From NCBI GenBank assembly GCA_000024525.1, contig CP001769.1:4373001-4437000 (forward strand): 64,000 nucleotides of DNA. Reading direction: 5' to 3'. The notes under the pieces are model-generated. The model had not been told where the DNA came from. It saw nothing but the letters and a program-made list of their open reading frames with translations, and did not search any database. Numbering within the stretch: the first letter of the stretch is position 1; every line of letters starts with the position of its first letter. This DNA is from Spirosoma linguale DSM 74 (GTDB taxonomy: Bacteria > Bacteroidota > Bacteroidia > Cytophagales > Spirosomataceae). This document shows, in pieces, positions 8,631-18,288 of this stretch. Both the position numbers and the translations under genes were made by a program.

Positions 8631-10346
8631 ATGAATTACAAAGATGCAGTCATTTATCAAATCTACCCGCGTTCCTTTGCCGATAGTAACGGCGATGGCA
8701 TTGGGGATTTGCCCGGAATAGCCAGTAAGCTGGATTATCTGGCTGAATTAGGCGTCGATATTTTATGGTTGAGTCCCATTTTCGATTCACCCAACGCCGA
8801 CAATGGCTACGATGTTTCCGACTATGAAGCCATCATGCCCGAGTTTGGTACCATGGCCGATTTTGATAACCTGCTGGCAGGTGTGCATCAGCGCGGTATG
8901 CGGCTCATCCTGGATCTGGTTGTCAACCATAGCTCCGACGAGCACCGCTGGTTTCAGGAAAGCCGCAAAAGCAAAGACAATCCATACCGGGACTACTACA
9001 TCTGGCGCACCCCCAAACTCACGGCCGACGGTCCCGCTGAACCCAACAACTGGCAGTCGATCTTTTCAGGACCGGCCTGGGCGTTCGATGAAACCACGGG
9101 CGAGTATTATCTTCATTTGTTCGCAACTAAACAACCCGACCTCAACTGGGAGCACCCGCCCCTGCGCGAAGCCATTTACAAAATGATGCGTTTCTGGCTC
9201 GACAAAGGCGTCGATGGGTTCCGGATGGACGTTATTCCGTTTTTGTCGAAAGACCAGACATTCCCGGATTACCCGGCGGGTCGTTACGGCGATTCGAGCG
9301 TTCATGCCAATGGACCGCGCATTCATGAGTTTTTGCAGGAAATGAATCATGAGGTCCTCAGCCGGTACGGGCGCGCTGGTGAAGGCTGCGTCAGCATTGG
9401 CGAGGGTATTGGCGTTACGGCCGAACTGGCAAACCTGTATGTGGGTAAAGACCGGCATGAACTGAACATGATCTATCATTTCGACCATGCCGTACCCCGT
9501 GAAGAATACCGGTTCGTTGACCCGGCCCCCGAGTTCACCGTACTTGAGTTGAAAGCCATCTTTGCCAAATGGAATCTCGCTCTCGACAGCATCGACCCCG
9601 CAACCCAGGCCACGGGCGGCTGGCAAAATATTTACTTTGGGAATCACGATAATCCCCGATGCATCTCCCGCTTTGGTGATCCGGAACGCTACCCGTACGA
9701 ATCAGCAACCATGCTGGCAACGGTTCTGCTTACCCAACGGGGTACACCCAATATTTATCAGGGCGACGAAATTGGTATGACCAACTGCGCGTTCGACACC
9801 ATTGACGAGTACAACGACATTCAGGTAAAAAATGCCTGGCAGGCGTTGATCACCCAGGGGGAGCATTCGCCCGAGGTGTTTCTGGCAACGGCCAACCAGA
9901 TCGCCCGCGACCACGCTCGTACACCTATGCAATGGAGCGATGCCCCGAATGCAGGGTTCACGACGGGGCAGCCGTGGCTTAAAATAAACCATAACTATCA
10001 AACAATTAATGTAAGCCAGCAGGAAGCGACTCCCCGTTCGGTACTGCATTATTACCAGAAACTACTTCGCTGGCGAAAGCAGACACTGGCTATTCATGAG
10101 GGAACGTATAGCGATTTGCTACCCGATCACCCATCTCTTTGGGTATTTGAACGTACGCTAAACAATGTTACTTTTTACACAGTTGCTAACTTCTCGGGAG
10201 ACTTTGTAGTGATACCGGTCATACAGGGCGTTTCGCTTTCAGATAACCAGCTGGTTTTAGCCAATCTGCCGAACCAAACCGATACGTTACAACCGTTCGA
10301 AGCCCGTATTTATGAACGAAAAAAGACTGGTATAAGCGATGAATAA
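8631..10346 (+). CDS. GH13 alpha-glucosidase (oligo-1,6-glucosidase type)
   Basis: Cytoplasmic glycoside hydrolase family 13 enzyme of about 571 residues; no signal peptide. I chose the ATG at 8631. The barrel begins DAVIYQIYPRSFADSNGDG. Conserved regions are DLVVNH (region I), GFRMDV with nucleophile Asp200, the acid/base Glu258 in IGEGIG, and NHDNPR with Asp340. In this family a valine just after the nucleophile, as here, goes with alpha-1,6 specificity, so isomaltose-type oligosaccharides are likely substrates. It is divergent from the sulfite/sulfonate operon, which may be chance or may mean shared carbohydrate substrates. Confidence 0.95.
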   Translation: MNYKDAVIYQIYPRSFADSNGDGIGDLPGIASKLDYLAELGVDILWLSPIFDSPNADNGYDVSDYEAIMPEFGTMADFDNLLAGVHQRGMRLILDLVVNHSSDEHRWFQESRKSKDNPYRDYYIWRTPKLTADGPAEPNNWQSIFSGPAWAFDETTGEYYLHLFATKQPDLNWEHPPLREAIYKMMRFWLDKGVDGFRMDVIPFLSKDQTFPDYPAGRYGDSSVHANGPRIHEFLQEMNHEVLSRYGRAGEGCVSIGEGIGVTAELANLYVGKDRHELNMIYHFDHAVPREEYRFVDPAPEFTVLELKAIFAKWNLALDSIDPATQATGGWQNIYFGNHDNPRCISRFGDPERYPYESATMLATVLLTQRGTPNIYQGDEIGMTNCAFDTIDEYNDIQVKNAWQALITQGEHSPEVFLATANQIARDHARTPMQWSDAPNAGFTTGQPWLKINHNYQTINVSQQEATPRSVLHYYQKLLRWRKQTLAIHEGTYSDLLPDHPSLWVFERTLNNVTFYTVANFSGDFVVIPVIQGVSLSDNQLVLANLPNQTDTLQPFEARIYERKKTGISDE

Positions 10347-10516
10347 GGGATTTTTTTAGCAATATGATGTTGCATTCAGTCCCTAACGACGGCAGTTTCG
10401 CAAAGAAACTATCCGTAAGGTCAATATTGCTGATCCTTCTGGCGCATTTAACTGTTTTTAACCAATATCACGCTAAAAAAAGGCGTTTAGCTGTATAAAC
10501 CGTCAACTGCTTTCTT

Positions 10517-11077
10517 ATGAATACCTCTTCGCCAAACATCCAGAATGGAGATTTATTAATCGCCGAGCCATTTATGGGCGATAACAATTTCGAGCGTAGT
10601 GTAGTCCTGGTTTGCGAACACAACGCCGTCGGCACCTTTGGGCTGGTTTTGAACCAGCAGACGGATATTCAACTGGGTGACGTTATTGAAGATATTCATA
10701 CCGACTTGCCCTTGTTTGTGGGTGGACCTGTTCAGCAAAATACCCTGCACTTTATCCATCGCCGACCCGATTTGATCGACAATTCAATCTGTGTTGTTGA
10801 TGGGTTGTACTGGAGTGGCGATTTCGACCAGATCAAGCGGGGTGTCAATCTAGGTACGCTTACGGAGCGGGATATTCGCTTTTTCATTGGCTACTCGGGC
10901 TGGAACGAGGGTCAACTGGATAGCGAACTGCTTCAGAAAGCGTGGATCATCAGCCGGACCAAAGCCGACTTTCTGTTCGAAACGCCCACAACCGAATTCT
11001 GGCGGGAAGTGCTGAAACGCAAGGGGGGCGAGTACAAATCCATTGCTCACTACCCGGTTGACCCGCGGCTTAACTAG
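10517..11077 (+). CDS. YqgE/AlgH family protein
   Basis: A 186-residue protein that starts with NGDLLIAEPFMGDNNFERSV and continues with GTFGLVLNQ and PLFVGGPVQQNTLHFIH, the signature blocks of the UPF0301 (YqgE/AlgH) family. ARFFIGYSGW-type sequence appears as IRFFIGYSGWNEGQLDSEL. The family is widespread and cytoplasmic. AlgH has been linked to alginate regulation in Pseudomonas, but no general biochemical function is established. The full domain is present. It is monocistronic as far as spacing shows. Confidence 0.93.
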   Translation: MNTSSPNIQNGDLLIAEPFMGDNNFERSVVLVCEHNAVGTFGLVLNQQTDIQLGDVIEDIHTDLPLFVGGPVQQNTLHFIHRRPDLIDNSICVVDGLYWSGDFDQIKRGVNLGTLTERDIRFFIGYSGWNEGQLDSELLQKAWIISRTKADFLFETPTTEFWREVLKRKGGEYKSIAHYPVDPRLN

Positions 11078-11191
11078 GAGGTGGTAGTATCCAGTTAAAG
11101 AATGTTAAGGGCCATTTCTTAACTTTTTTTAACCAATTTTACGGGACCAAAACTCGTTATTGCAAGGTTAACAACCTTTCAACAGTCCCGT

Positions 11192-11800
11192 ATGTATACG
11201 AATCGTTTTCTACTTCTCCTTATTTTAGTGACTTCTCCCCTGCTCACGCGGGCTCAAAGTGATAAACCTGTTGGCGGCCATTTTGGCGTAAAAATAGGGG
11301 CTTCGTTTACGCAGGTAGCCATCTCCGGAACCAGCGTAAACATTCCCAAGCGGGCTCTACAGCCAAATTTAGGCGTCATGTACCGGTATCGGTATCACCG
11401 AGTGGTACTTCAGCCGGAAGCCTTGCTGGCCATTAAAGGTGGTACGTTCCAGCAGGAAGCCGTTGGTGGTCGAACCACAACCAGTAATTCGTATTACTAC
11501 GCCTGCCTGCCCATTCTGCTTGGCTACATACCCACCGAAGGCTTAACGCTTCAGGCCGGACCGGAATTCAGTTACGCCCTCAACTCAGGCTCTACCAGCG
11601 GCCCCGGTGCGCAAAACGACCTGGGTGCTGTTGTTGGCGTGCACTACGATTTTCTGGACATGCTGAGCAAAATGAGCTTGCACCTGCGTTATGTACACGG
11701 ATTTGTGAACGTGTCGCCGGAAGCGGGCGCAACGTATTACAACCGCAACGTTCAGGTATCGATCGTTTATAATCTGTATCCCAAGAAGAAAAAGAAATAA
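11192..11800 (+). CDS. PorT-like outer-membrane beta-barrel protein
   Basis: A 202-residue exported protein. The signal peptide (RFLLLLILVTSPLLTRAQS) ends at a likely signal-peptidase site. Alternating hydrophobic strands follow, with motifs HFGVKIGASFTQ, YRYRYHRVVLQPEALLAIKGG and AGPEFSYALNSG, as in the Bacteroidota PorT or OMP_b-brl_2 small barrel group. It ends in a lysine-rich tail KKKKK, unusual for a barrel whose last residue normally is aromatic. Function unknown. It precedes nuoA by 15 bp but is not a complex I gene. Confidence 0.82.
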   Translation: MYTNRFLLLLILVTSPLLTRAQSDKPVGGHFGVKIGASFTQVAISGTSVNIPKRALQPNLGVMYRYRYHRVVLQPEALLAIKGGTFQQEAVGGRTTTSNSYYYACLPILLGYIPTEGLTLQAGPEFSYALNSGSTSGPGAQNDLGAVVGVHYDFLDMLSKMSLHLRYVHGFVNVSPEAGATYYNRNVQVSIVYNLYPKKKKK

Positions 11801-11815
11801 GGCTGCTTAACCACT

Positions 11816-12289
11816 ATGCTTTCTCACTTCGGCATTATACTGCTGTTTATTCTGGCTGCGTTTGCGTTCATTGCCATCGTGCTCTTTGTAGCGCGTTTGC
11901 TGCGTCCGAATCGGCCAAATATTGAAAAAAACAGTACGTATGAGTCGGGCGAAGAGCCGATCGGGAATGCCAACGTGCAGTTCAATATCCGGTTTTATGT
12001 GGTGGCGCTGGTCTTTGTGCTGTTCGATGTCGAACTGGCTTTCCTGTTTCCGTGGGCTACCGTATTTGGTCAGGAACGGCTTATCAAGGCTACGGGTGGC
12101 TTGTGGGGCTGGTTTGCGCTAACCGAAGCTATTCTCTTCGTGGTTGTTCTAGGACTGGGCCTTGCCTACGTTTGGGCCAAAGGGCATCTCGACTGGGTAA
12201 AACCCCAACCGAAAATTCCGTCCGTAGAAACCAAAGTGCCCGCACAACTGTATCAGAGGGTAAACGAACGATACAAACGTGGCGTCTGA
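11816..12289 (+). CDS. nuoA: NADH-quinone oxidoreductase subunit A
   Basis: Membrane subunit of respiratory complex I, 157 residues with three membrane helices. The family signature between helices 1 and 2 is present: [22 protein letters not shown], split here as YESGEEPIG and [30 protein letters not shown] is the conserved start of helix 2. The C-terminal tail after helix 3 is longer than in the E. coli protein. It is followed 77 bp later by nuoB. No other nuo genes follow in the window. Confidence 0.95.
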   Translation: MLSHFGIILLFILAAFAFIAIVLFVARLLRPNRPNIEKNSTYESGEEPIGNANVQFNIRFYVVALVFVLFDVELAFLFPWATVFGQERLIKATGGLWGWFALTEAILFVVVLGLGLAYVWAKGHLDWVKPQPKIPSVETKVPAQLYQRVNERYKRGV

Positions 12290-12366
12290 TTTCGCCCTCT
12301 GCTCCAGTTTGCCTGCGTTTATGCATCCGGATGTACTTGGCAATCCGTTTAAACTTCTTTTCCAGC

Positions 12367-12861
12367 ATGACCTCTCCGTCAACAACCGATAAAACAGGCG
12401 AAGCCAGTGTAATCATGATGCATTCCGAAGACCTGCTGAACTGGTCGCGGGAGAAGTCGATGTGGCCCATGAGCTTTGGGCTTGCCTGCTGCGCCATTGA
12501 AATGATGCAGGCGTTTGCGGCCAGTTATGACCTCGAACGATTTGGAATTTTCCCACGCCCTTCCCCCCGCCAGTCCGACATCATGATTGTGTCCGGCACG
12601 GTGACCTTTAAAATGGCGGACCGCATCCGGCGACTCTACGAACAAATGGCAGAGCCCCGCTATGTTATTTCGATGGGTTCATGCTCAAATTGTGGCGGCC
12701 CGTACTGGCAGCATGGGTATCATGTGGTAAAGGGAGTCGACCGTATTATTCCGGTAGATGTTTATGTGCCCGGTTGCCCACCCCGGCCGGAAGCATTGAT
12801 CGACGGGTTTATTAAGCTACAGGAGAAGATCCGGACGGAACACCCGCTTGCCAGGGATTAA
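12367..12861 (+). CDS. nuoB: NADH-quinone oxidoreductase subunit B
   Basis: Peripheral-arm subunit of complex I that carries iron-sulfur cluster N2, the last electron carrier before quinone. I chose the ATG at 12367 ([10 protein letters not shown]), which gives 164 residues, a usual length. The frame is open well upstream but that part overlaps nuoA and is not NuoB-like. The four N2 ligands are visible: Cys41-Cys42 in [10 protein letters not shown], Cys106 in [10 protein letters not shown] and Cys137 in VPGCPPRPE. The next gene is an unrelated membrane protein rather than nuoC or nuoCD. Confidence 0.95.
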   Translation: MTSPSTTDKTGEASVIMMHSEDLLNWSREKSMWPMSFGLACCAIEMMQAFAASYDLERFGIFPRPSPRQSDIMIVSGTVTFKMADRIRRLYEQMAEPRYVISMGSCSNCGGPYWQHGYHVVKGVDRIIPVDVYVPGCPPRPEALIDGFIKLQEKIRTEHPLARD

Positions 12862-12950
12862 AAACCCGAAGGCTGCAGCTTGCGATTGGTATAACAGCTA
12901 TCTTGATGCCCGATTGACATCCAGAACCTGAACGAGAAACCCCGACAATC

Positions 12951-13895
12951 GTGAATTCACTCGTCACTTCCTTTCAGCATACGCTGCGGTCAGCGCGCTT
13001 GCTGTGGCTACTATATGGTATCACGCTGGCGCTTGGACTAGTGGCGGCTCTGCCATTTTTCAACACCTTCAAAGCAGAAGATCAGGATTCGCTGGCATTT
13101 TTGAACCTGCTGAACGGTTTCGACTACACCGTTTTTTCTGATTTTATGCACCGCAGTGGCCGCGCTGTATCGCCACTGATCAGCGTTGGTCGCTGGCTGG
13201 GGCTGGCGTATCTTTTTCTCAGTGTGTTTTTCGCCGGTGGTATCTTGCTCCGTTTTTCGCAACCGGCCAACCGCTTCAATAGCGGCCTCTTCTGGGAAGG
13301 TTGTGCCCATTACGTAGGCCGATATCTCCGGCTTTTTGGCGTTACCCTGCTGTTTGTGGTTGTCGGAGCCGGTATCTGGCTGGTAATCGGCTCACTGATT
13401 AGCGTGGCCGTCAGCGATTCGTATACCGAACGGGGCCTTTTCTGGATCGGTGCTGTATTCTTCGCCTTGTTTGCCCTCACGGCTACCCTGCTGCTCTGCA
13501 TTGGCGACTTAGCCAAGGTGCTAATGTTCCGGGAAGATGAGCACGGTGCCTTTCGGGCTTTTGGCCAGGCCGGGCGACTTGTGCTGCGGAATCCGGGCAA
13601 AACCGTTGGCCTCTACTGGCTCATGATATTGCTGGGAACGGCCTTGTTCGGCCTCTACTTTTTACTCGACGAAGCCATTCTCATGAACGGCTGGCTAACG
13701 ATTTTTATCATGTTCGTCAGTCAACAGGCCCTGGTATTCGCCCGCGTAGGGCTTAAAGTGTGGTGGCTGGGAACGGCCTATACGGTGTACCCAACGCTTC
13801 GCCGACCCACCCCCGTTTTACGACCGGTGCCCGTTTCCGAGTCCATTACAGCACCCGACGATGACGCCCCGATAAAGCCTAATGAATCCTGGTGA
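12951..13895 (+). CDS. Multi-pass membrane protein of unknown function
   Basis: A 314-residue protein with about six membrane segments, for example LLWLLYGITLALGLVAALPF near the N-terminus and WLTIFIMFVSQQALVFARVG near the end. The start is GTG at 12951. No ATG nearby preserves the first helix. A conserved-looking cytoplasmic loop has GDLAKVLMFREDEHGAFRAF. I know no name for the family. The last ~40 residues are a proline-rich hydrophilic tail that overlaps the convergent gene by 118 bp. Confidence 0.75.
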   Translation: MNSLVTSFQHTLRSARLLWLLYGITLALGLVAALPFFNTFKAEDQDSLAFLNLLNGFDYTVFSDFMHRSGRAVSPLISVGRWLGLAYLFLSVFFAGGILLRFSQPANRFNSGLFWEGCAHYVGRYLRLFGVTLLFVVVGAGIWLVIGSLISVAVSDSYTERGLFWIGAVFFALFALTATLLLCIGDLAKVLMFREDEHGAFRAFGQAGRLVLRNPGKTVGLYWLMILLGTALFGLYFLLDEAILMNGWLTIFIMFVSQQALVFARVGLKVWWLGTAYTVYPTLRRPTPVLRPVPVSESITAPDDDAPIKPNESW

Positions 13896-15268
13896 ATCCC
13901 CCATTTCACCAGAATCATAACGGAAAGCACGGTGTAAGCCGCCAGAACAAGATACGTTCTGGTATTTAGAAATTTGGGGAACAATGCAACTAATATGTAG
14001 CCCATAAATGGCCACGGATGGGCAAGGTAGCGGTCGAAAAACGGATGATTTCCCCCGACGAACGCCTGCGATGCGATAAAAAATACCACAAACACAATCG
14101 AAAACACCAGGCCGCCATCGCTGAAATCCTGCTGCCGAATGTATCGTATAACTTTCTCGCCCACAACCGCCAGACTAAGGAAACTCAGGCCATAAATACC
14201 AAACATACCCAGCGATAGCACCAGGTTACCCCGCGCCGTAAACCAGGCCAACGTGTGCTCGATGGGTCCGCTGAACACATCATTGACCGATGACGAATCG
14301 TGAAGAAGATTGACTCTGAATAGTGCCAGCACCAGTGCCAGGCCTAGTGAAATCAACACGATGGAGCGGATGCCTTTCGACCGCCAGTTCACATTGACCA
14401 ATACCGCCGGGGCGGCATAGATACCGACCAGCGTAAGGGATGAAACGGGGCGAAACGCGTTAAAGCTAATGCCCGAGCGCAGCTTCGACCACTGGTGAAA
14501 AGCTGGTGGTGTCATGCCGCCCCAGAGTACAATTAAACCAACGAGTGGAAGCAGACTAACGGCGATGGCCAGATACATCAGCACTTTGTTGGTTGTGATG
14601 CTTTTGGTGCCCGTTTTAATAAACTCCTTCCAGTCTGTCACAAACAACACTACCGCCAGAGCAGGCAGCAACGGAATATAGTAGAACCGCGAGATGGTTG
14701 TCAGCCCAAGAAACAGGCATCCGAGGAAAAAGGGCAATAACCGCTGAAGCCGTGAAATCGACAGCAGCAGCAAACCGGCAATCAGGTACAGCATGGAAGG
14801 CCCCTCCGTCATGACGGTAGAGACGCTCAGAAAAAAGTAGGGAAACGCCAGCATGAATAACGTAGCCGCCAGCACCTTCCGCTGAGCGTCCGTCGAGAGG
14901 GTCTTCATGTGCGTATACGTCCAAGCGACCAGAACGACCAGAAAAGCGCAGGTAATCAACCGCAGACCAACATAGGTAATACCAGGAAACAACCAGACCC
15001 ATGCTGCGAACCAGATGTGGCTGGATACGCCGGTGGGCGGCACGTGGTTGTACAGGGTCGTGTTATTGACCCCGGATTTGGCAAATGGCAGGCTGGATTC
15101 CAGATGAAAATCTTCGTCCATTACGCCCCACCTAACCAGTACGGCGAGTACCGCAGCTATTACCAGGTATAAAAGGCAGATGACCAGAAAGTACCGCCGG
15201 TACGATTTGTTACTGTCAGCTGTAGCATGAATATCGGGCAAAGCAGGCTGAACCGTTAATAGTTTCAT
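13778..15268 (-). CDS. Polytopic membrane protein, GT-C glycosyltransferase-like
   Basis: A 496-residue protein starting at the ATG at 15268, with about 11 membrane helices. After the first helix comes an acidic loop, WGVMDEDFHLESSLPF. Polyprenyl-phosphate-dependent GT-C glycosyltransferases carry their catalytic acidic pair in the same place. TVMTEGPSMLYLIAGLLLL in the fourth helix region fits such enzymes too. This is an architectural similarity, not a firm assignment. The C-terminal ~35 residues are hydrophilic and serine/glycine-rich and overlap the tail of the preceding convergent gene. Confidence 0.72.
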   Translation of the reverse strand: MKLLTVQPALPDIHATADSNKSYRRYFLVICLLYLVIAAVLAVLVRWGVMDEDFHLESSLPFAKSGVNNTTLYNHVPPTGVSSHIWFAAWVWLFPGITYVGLRLITCAFLVVLVAWTYTHMKTLSTDAQRKVLAATLFMLAFPYFFLSVSTVMTEGPSMLYLIAGLLLLSISRLQRLLPFFLGCLFLGLTTISRFYYIPLLPALAVVLFVTDWKEFIKTGTKSITTNKVLMYLAIAVSLLPLVGLIVLWGGMTPPAFHQWSKLRSGISFNAFRPVSSLTLVGIYAAPAVLVNVNWRSKGIRSIVLISLGLALVLALFRVNLLHDSSSVNDVFSGPIEHTLAWFTARGNLVLSLGMFGIYGLSFLSLAVVGEKVIRYIRQQDFSDGGLVFSIVFVVFFIASQAFVGGNHPFFDRYLAHPWPFMGYILVALFPKFLNTRTYLVLAAYTVLSVMILVKWGIHQDSLGFIGASSSGAVMDSETGTGRKTGVGRRSVGYTV

Positions 15269-15531
15269 CAAATAAACGCGGGAATGAATTGCTCAAAATT
15301 AATAGATTAGCGGCTAACCGACACGGTAGGCCATACCCGTTGCGCGTAATCTGCCCCCCATGCGAAAGTATCGTGTAGTCAGGTCTCAATTTTCGTGCCC
15401 GACAGCAAACAGAAATAGCAGACAGATTTACAGCAAGGATTCAAATGGATTAGATTTCGCTGCACAATCTTCTTTGGCCATTTCGTATACTTGCAGAACT
15501 TTTTCGTTTTTATAACTCCCTTATTTGCCGC

Positions 15532-16800
15532 ATGGCTATTCCTACTGTCTCTTCTACCCAGAAAACGCCCGAAACCGGTTTATTTGGCTTACCCGTTATT
15601 GTAGCTGCCCTGGGTTACTTTGTTGATATCTACGATTTACTCCTCTTCGGCATTGTTCGCGTACCCAGTTTAAAAGACCTGGGCCTCACCCCCGATCAAA
15701 TCTCGACCGTAGGTGCCAGTATCCTCAACTGGCAAATGGGCGGTCTGTTACTGGGTGGCATATTGTGGGGCATCATCGGCGACAAGAAGGGACGCCTTTC
15801 GGTGCTGTTCGGGAGCATCATTACCTATTCGATTGCCAACATTGCCTGCGGGTTTGTCAAGCATATTACGTTTATGGACCCGTCCACGTATTACGCCCTC
15901 ATGCGATTTGTGGCGGGTATCGGGCTGGCGGGTGAGCTGGGCGCGGGTATTACGCTGGTGAGTGAAGTCCTGCCGAAAGAGAAACGGGCGATTGGCACAT
16001 CGCTGGTGGCCGGAATCGGGCTTTTCGGGGCAGTAGTAGCGTATTTTACTGTAAAGTTATTCGATTGGCAAACGGCATTTTTTGTCGGGGGCGGGTTGGG
16101 CTTCGGCCTGCTGCTGCTGCGGGTAGGCGTAGTCGAATCGGGTATGTTTAAAGACGTCAGCGACCAGAAGCACGTCAACCGGGGCGATTTCCTCTCGTTC
16201 TTCACCAATGCCGATCGGTTTAGCCGTTACCTCAAATGCATTGGCATCGGCTTGCCCACCTGGTTTGTTATTGGCATTCTGGCTACGTTCAGCAATGAGT
16301 TTGGTAAGGCATTCGGCATCTCCGAAGAAATTCAGCCGGGGCTGGCCATCATGTGGTGTTATGTCGGGCTGGCCACCGGCGATCTGGCAAGTGGTTTTAT
16401 CAGCCACGCGCTCGAATCGCGCAAAAAAGGAGTCGCGGTTCTTATGGCGATTGCGCTGGTCTTCAGTCTCGTTTACCTTTTCACCGGCATCCAGTCTTCC
16501 ACGGCGCTGTACGGACTTTGTCTGGCTATGGGCTTCGGTATTGGCTATTGGGCCATGTTCGTAACCATCGGTGCCGAGCAGTTTGGTACCAACCTACGCG
16601 CAACAGCCGCAACTACGGTACCTAATATGGTGCGTGGTCTGGTAATTCCCATGACGCTGTCCTATCAGGCCCTCAAGCCGTCATTAGCCGTCATTAACGC
16701 CGGGGCTATCGTCGGGCTGGTTTGCTTCATAATCGGCTTCTACTCCATCCTGACCATCCCCGAAACCCACGGTAAGGATTTGAATTACCTGGAGGAGTAA
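15532..16800 (+). CDS. MFS transporter, paralogue 1 of 3
   Basis: A 422-residue major facilitator superfamily carrier with 12 predicted helices. The first helix reads ALGYFVDIYDLLLFGIVRVP and the 2-3 loop has the MFS signature GDKKGRLSVLFGS. The middle loop after helix 6 has VESGMFKDV and a short basic stretch. Helix 11 region: FGTNLRATAATTVPNMVRG. It ends TIPETHGKDLNYLEE, a tail also present in paralogues 2 and 3. The overall pattern resembles metabolite:H+ symporters and sugar/organic-acid MFS carriers; the substrate cannot be read from sequence. Confidence 0.9.
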   Translation: MAIPTVSSTQKTPETGLFGLPVIVAALGYFVDIYDLLLFGIVRVPSLKDLGLTPDQISTVGASILNWQMGGLLLGGILWGIIGDKKGRLSVLFGSIITYSIANIACGFVKHITFMDPSTYYALMRFVAGIGLAGELGAGITLVSEVLPKEKRAIGTSLVAGIGLFGAVVAYFTVKLFDWQTAFFVGGGLGFGLLLLRVGVVESGMFKDVSDQKHVNRGDFLSFFTNADRFSRYLKCIGIGLPTWFVIGILATFSNEFGKAFGISEEIQPGLAIMWCYVGLATGDLASGFISHALESRKKGVAVLMAIALVFSLVYLFTGIQSSTALYGLCLAMGFGIGYWAMFVTIGAEQFGTNLRATAATTVPNMVRGLVIPMTLSYQALKPSLAVINAGAIVGLVCFIIGFYSILTIPETHGKDLNYLEE

Positions 16801-16931
16801 CAACTAAAGCGGCAGGTTTCCCATAAACTTCGTCGATGTACAGGCGTAGCCGGATTTCTGCACGTGGTTGCCACTTATAAATTATTGACAATCCTGATAA
16901 TTCTTCAAATCAGGAAAATCCAGGTTCAGAC

Positions 16932-18179
16932 ATGCAAGCCATTTCCCCGTCCCGCGTATCATTGCGCCCGTTACTGGCCCTACCGGTCATCGTATCGGCT
17001 TTAGGCTTCTTCGTAGATGTATATGACATGCTGATTTTCAGTATTGTGCGAGTACCGAGCCTGCAATCCCTGGGGCTGTCGGAAGCGGAGGTTTCGCAGG
17101 CGGGTACATTCATTCTCAACTGCCAGCAAGCCGGGCTGGTTGTAGGCGGCTTTTTGTGGGGAGTGCTGGGCGATAAACGTGGACGCATGTCGGTGCTGTT
17201 TGGTAGCATCCTTACGTATTCGCTTACGAACATTGCGTGCGGCTTTGTGCAGGACGTAAATACGTACGCCCTGCTGCGTTTTATAGCGGGTGTCGGCCTG
17301 TCGGGTGAAATCGGGGCGGCTATCGTTCTCGTATCCGAGATTTTACCCAAAGAAATTCGAAGCTATGGCTCGTCGATTGTGGCGGGCATTGGTTACCTCG
17401 GCGCGGGCGTGGCGTACCTGACCGTAGAATACTTCAACTGGCGAACGGCCTTCTGGGTCGGGGGCGGCATGGGCCTTGTACTGCTGCTGCTGCGGGTGAG
17501 CGTGTTCGAGTCGGGGGTTTTTAACCGTATGAAAAATGAACATGAGGAAGTCAGCCGGGGGAATTTCCTGCAATTCTTCAGTAGTTGGCCGCAAGCCATC
17601 AAGTACCTGCGCTGCGTGTCGGTTGGCATCCCTACCTGGTTTATTGTGGGTATTCTGGCCACGTTTGCCAACGAGTTCGGGCAGGCGCTGGGCATTGCTG
17701 AGGTGGTAAAGCCGGGGCGCTGTGTCATGATGGTATACGTAGGGCTGGCCGGGGGCGATCTGCTGAGCGGTCCGTTGAGTCATTGGCTGCAATCGCGTCT
17801 GAAGGCCATTACGGGCTTGTTGATCTTCAGTGCCCTGTGTAGCGGTGTGTATCTGTTCGGCGGTATTCACACTGCGGGCGGCTTATATACGATCTGTTTG
17901 CTGGCAGGCTTCTGCACTGGCTACATTGCTATGTACCTGACGATGGTGGCCGAACTGTACGGCACCAATCTACGTAATACGGCCACGACCTCGGTACCCA
18001 GCGTGGTGCGAGGCGCGCTGATTCCGATGACGTTACTTTTTCAAGCGTTAAAGCCGTCTATGGGGACTTTACTGGCAGCCGGATTACTTGGCCTCATCGT
18101 TTATGGGGTAACATTCTGGTCATTAAGCCGCATGGACGAAACCTTCGGGAAAGACCTCGACTTCGTGGAAAAGCCTTAA
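16932..18179 (+). CDS. MFS transporter, paralogue 2 of 3
   Basis: A 415-residue 12-helix MFS carrier, clearly homologous to the genes at 15532 and 20695. It shares ALGFFVDVYDMLIFSIVRVP in helix 1, GDKRGRMSVLFGS in the 2-3 loop, LRFIAGVGLSGEIGAAIVLVSE, and the tail ETFGKDLDFVEK. It is the most divergent of the three in its second half (LFSALCSGVYLFGGIHTAGG). It lies 131 bp after paralogue 1, so the two could share a transcript. Confidence 0.9.
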   Translation: MQAISPSRVSLRPLLALPVIVSALGFFVDVYDMLIFSIVRVPSLQSLGLSEAEVSQAGTFILNCQQAGLVVGGFLWGVLGDKRGRMSVLFGSILTYSLTNIACGFVQDVNTYALLRFIAGVGLSGEIGAAIVLVSEILPKEIRSYGSSIVAGIGYLGAGVAYLTVEYFNWRTAFWVGGGMGLVLLLLRVSVFESGVFNRMKNEHEEVSRGNFLQFFSSWPQAIKYLRCVSVGIPTWFIVGILATFANEFGQALGIAEVVKPGRCVMMVYVGLAGGDLLSGPLSHWLQSRLKAITGLLIFSALCSGVYLFGGIHTAGGLYTICLLAGFCTGYIAMYLTMVAELYGTNLRNTATTSVPSVVRGALIPMTLLFQALKPSMGTLLAAGLLGLIVYGVTFWSLSRMDETFGKDLDFVEKP

Positions 18180-18198
18180 ACCGCTCATCATTTTTCTA

Positions 18199-18225
18199 AA
18201 CCGCTGCTCCAGAACGACAGCGGTT
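18199..18225 (+). terminator. Possible hairpin after MFS paralogue 2
   Basis: AACCGCTG (18199-18206) pairs with CAGCGGTT (18218-18225) around an 11-nt loop, 20 bp after the stop. There is no T-run, so termination is uncertain. Confidence 0.35.
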
Positions 18226-18288
18226 GGGGTGGCTCCCCTGCATCATTGGGTTGACAGCTAAAGGTTACCACTTAATCAAATCAACTCA

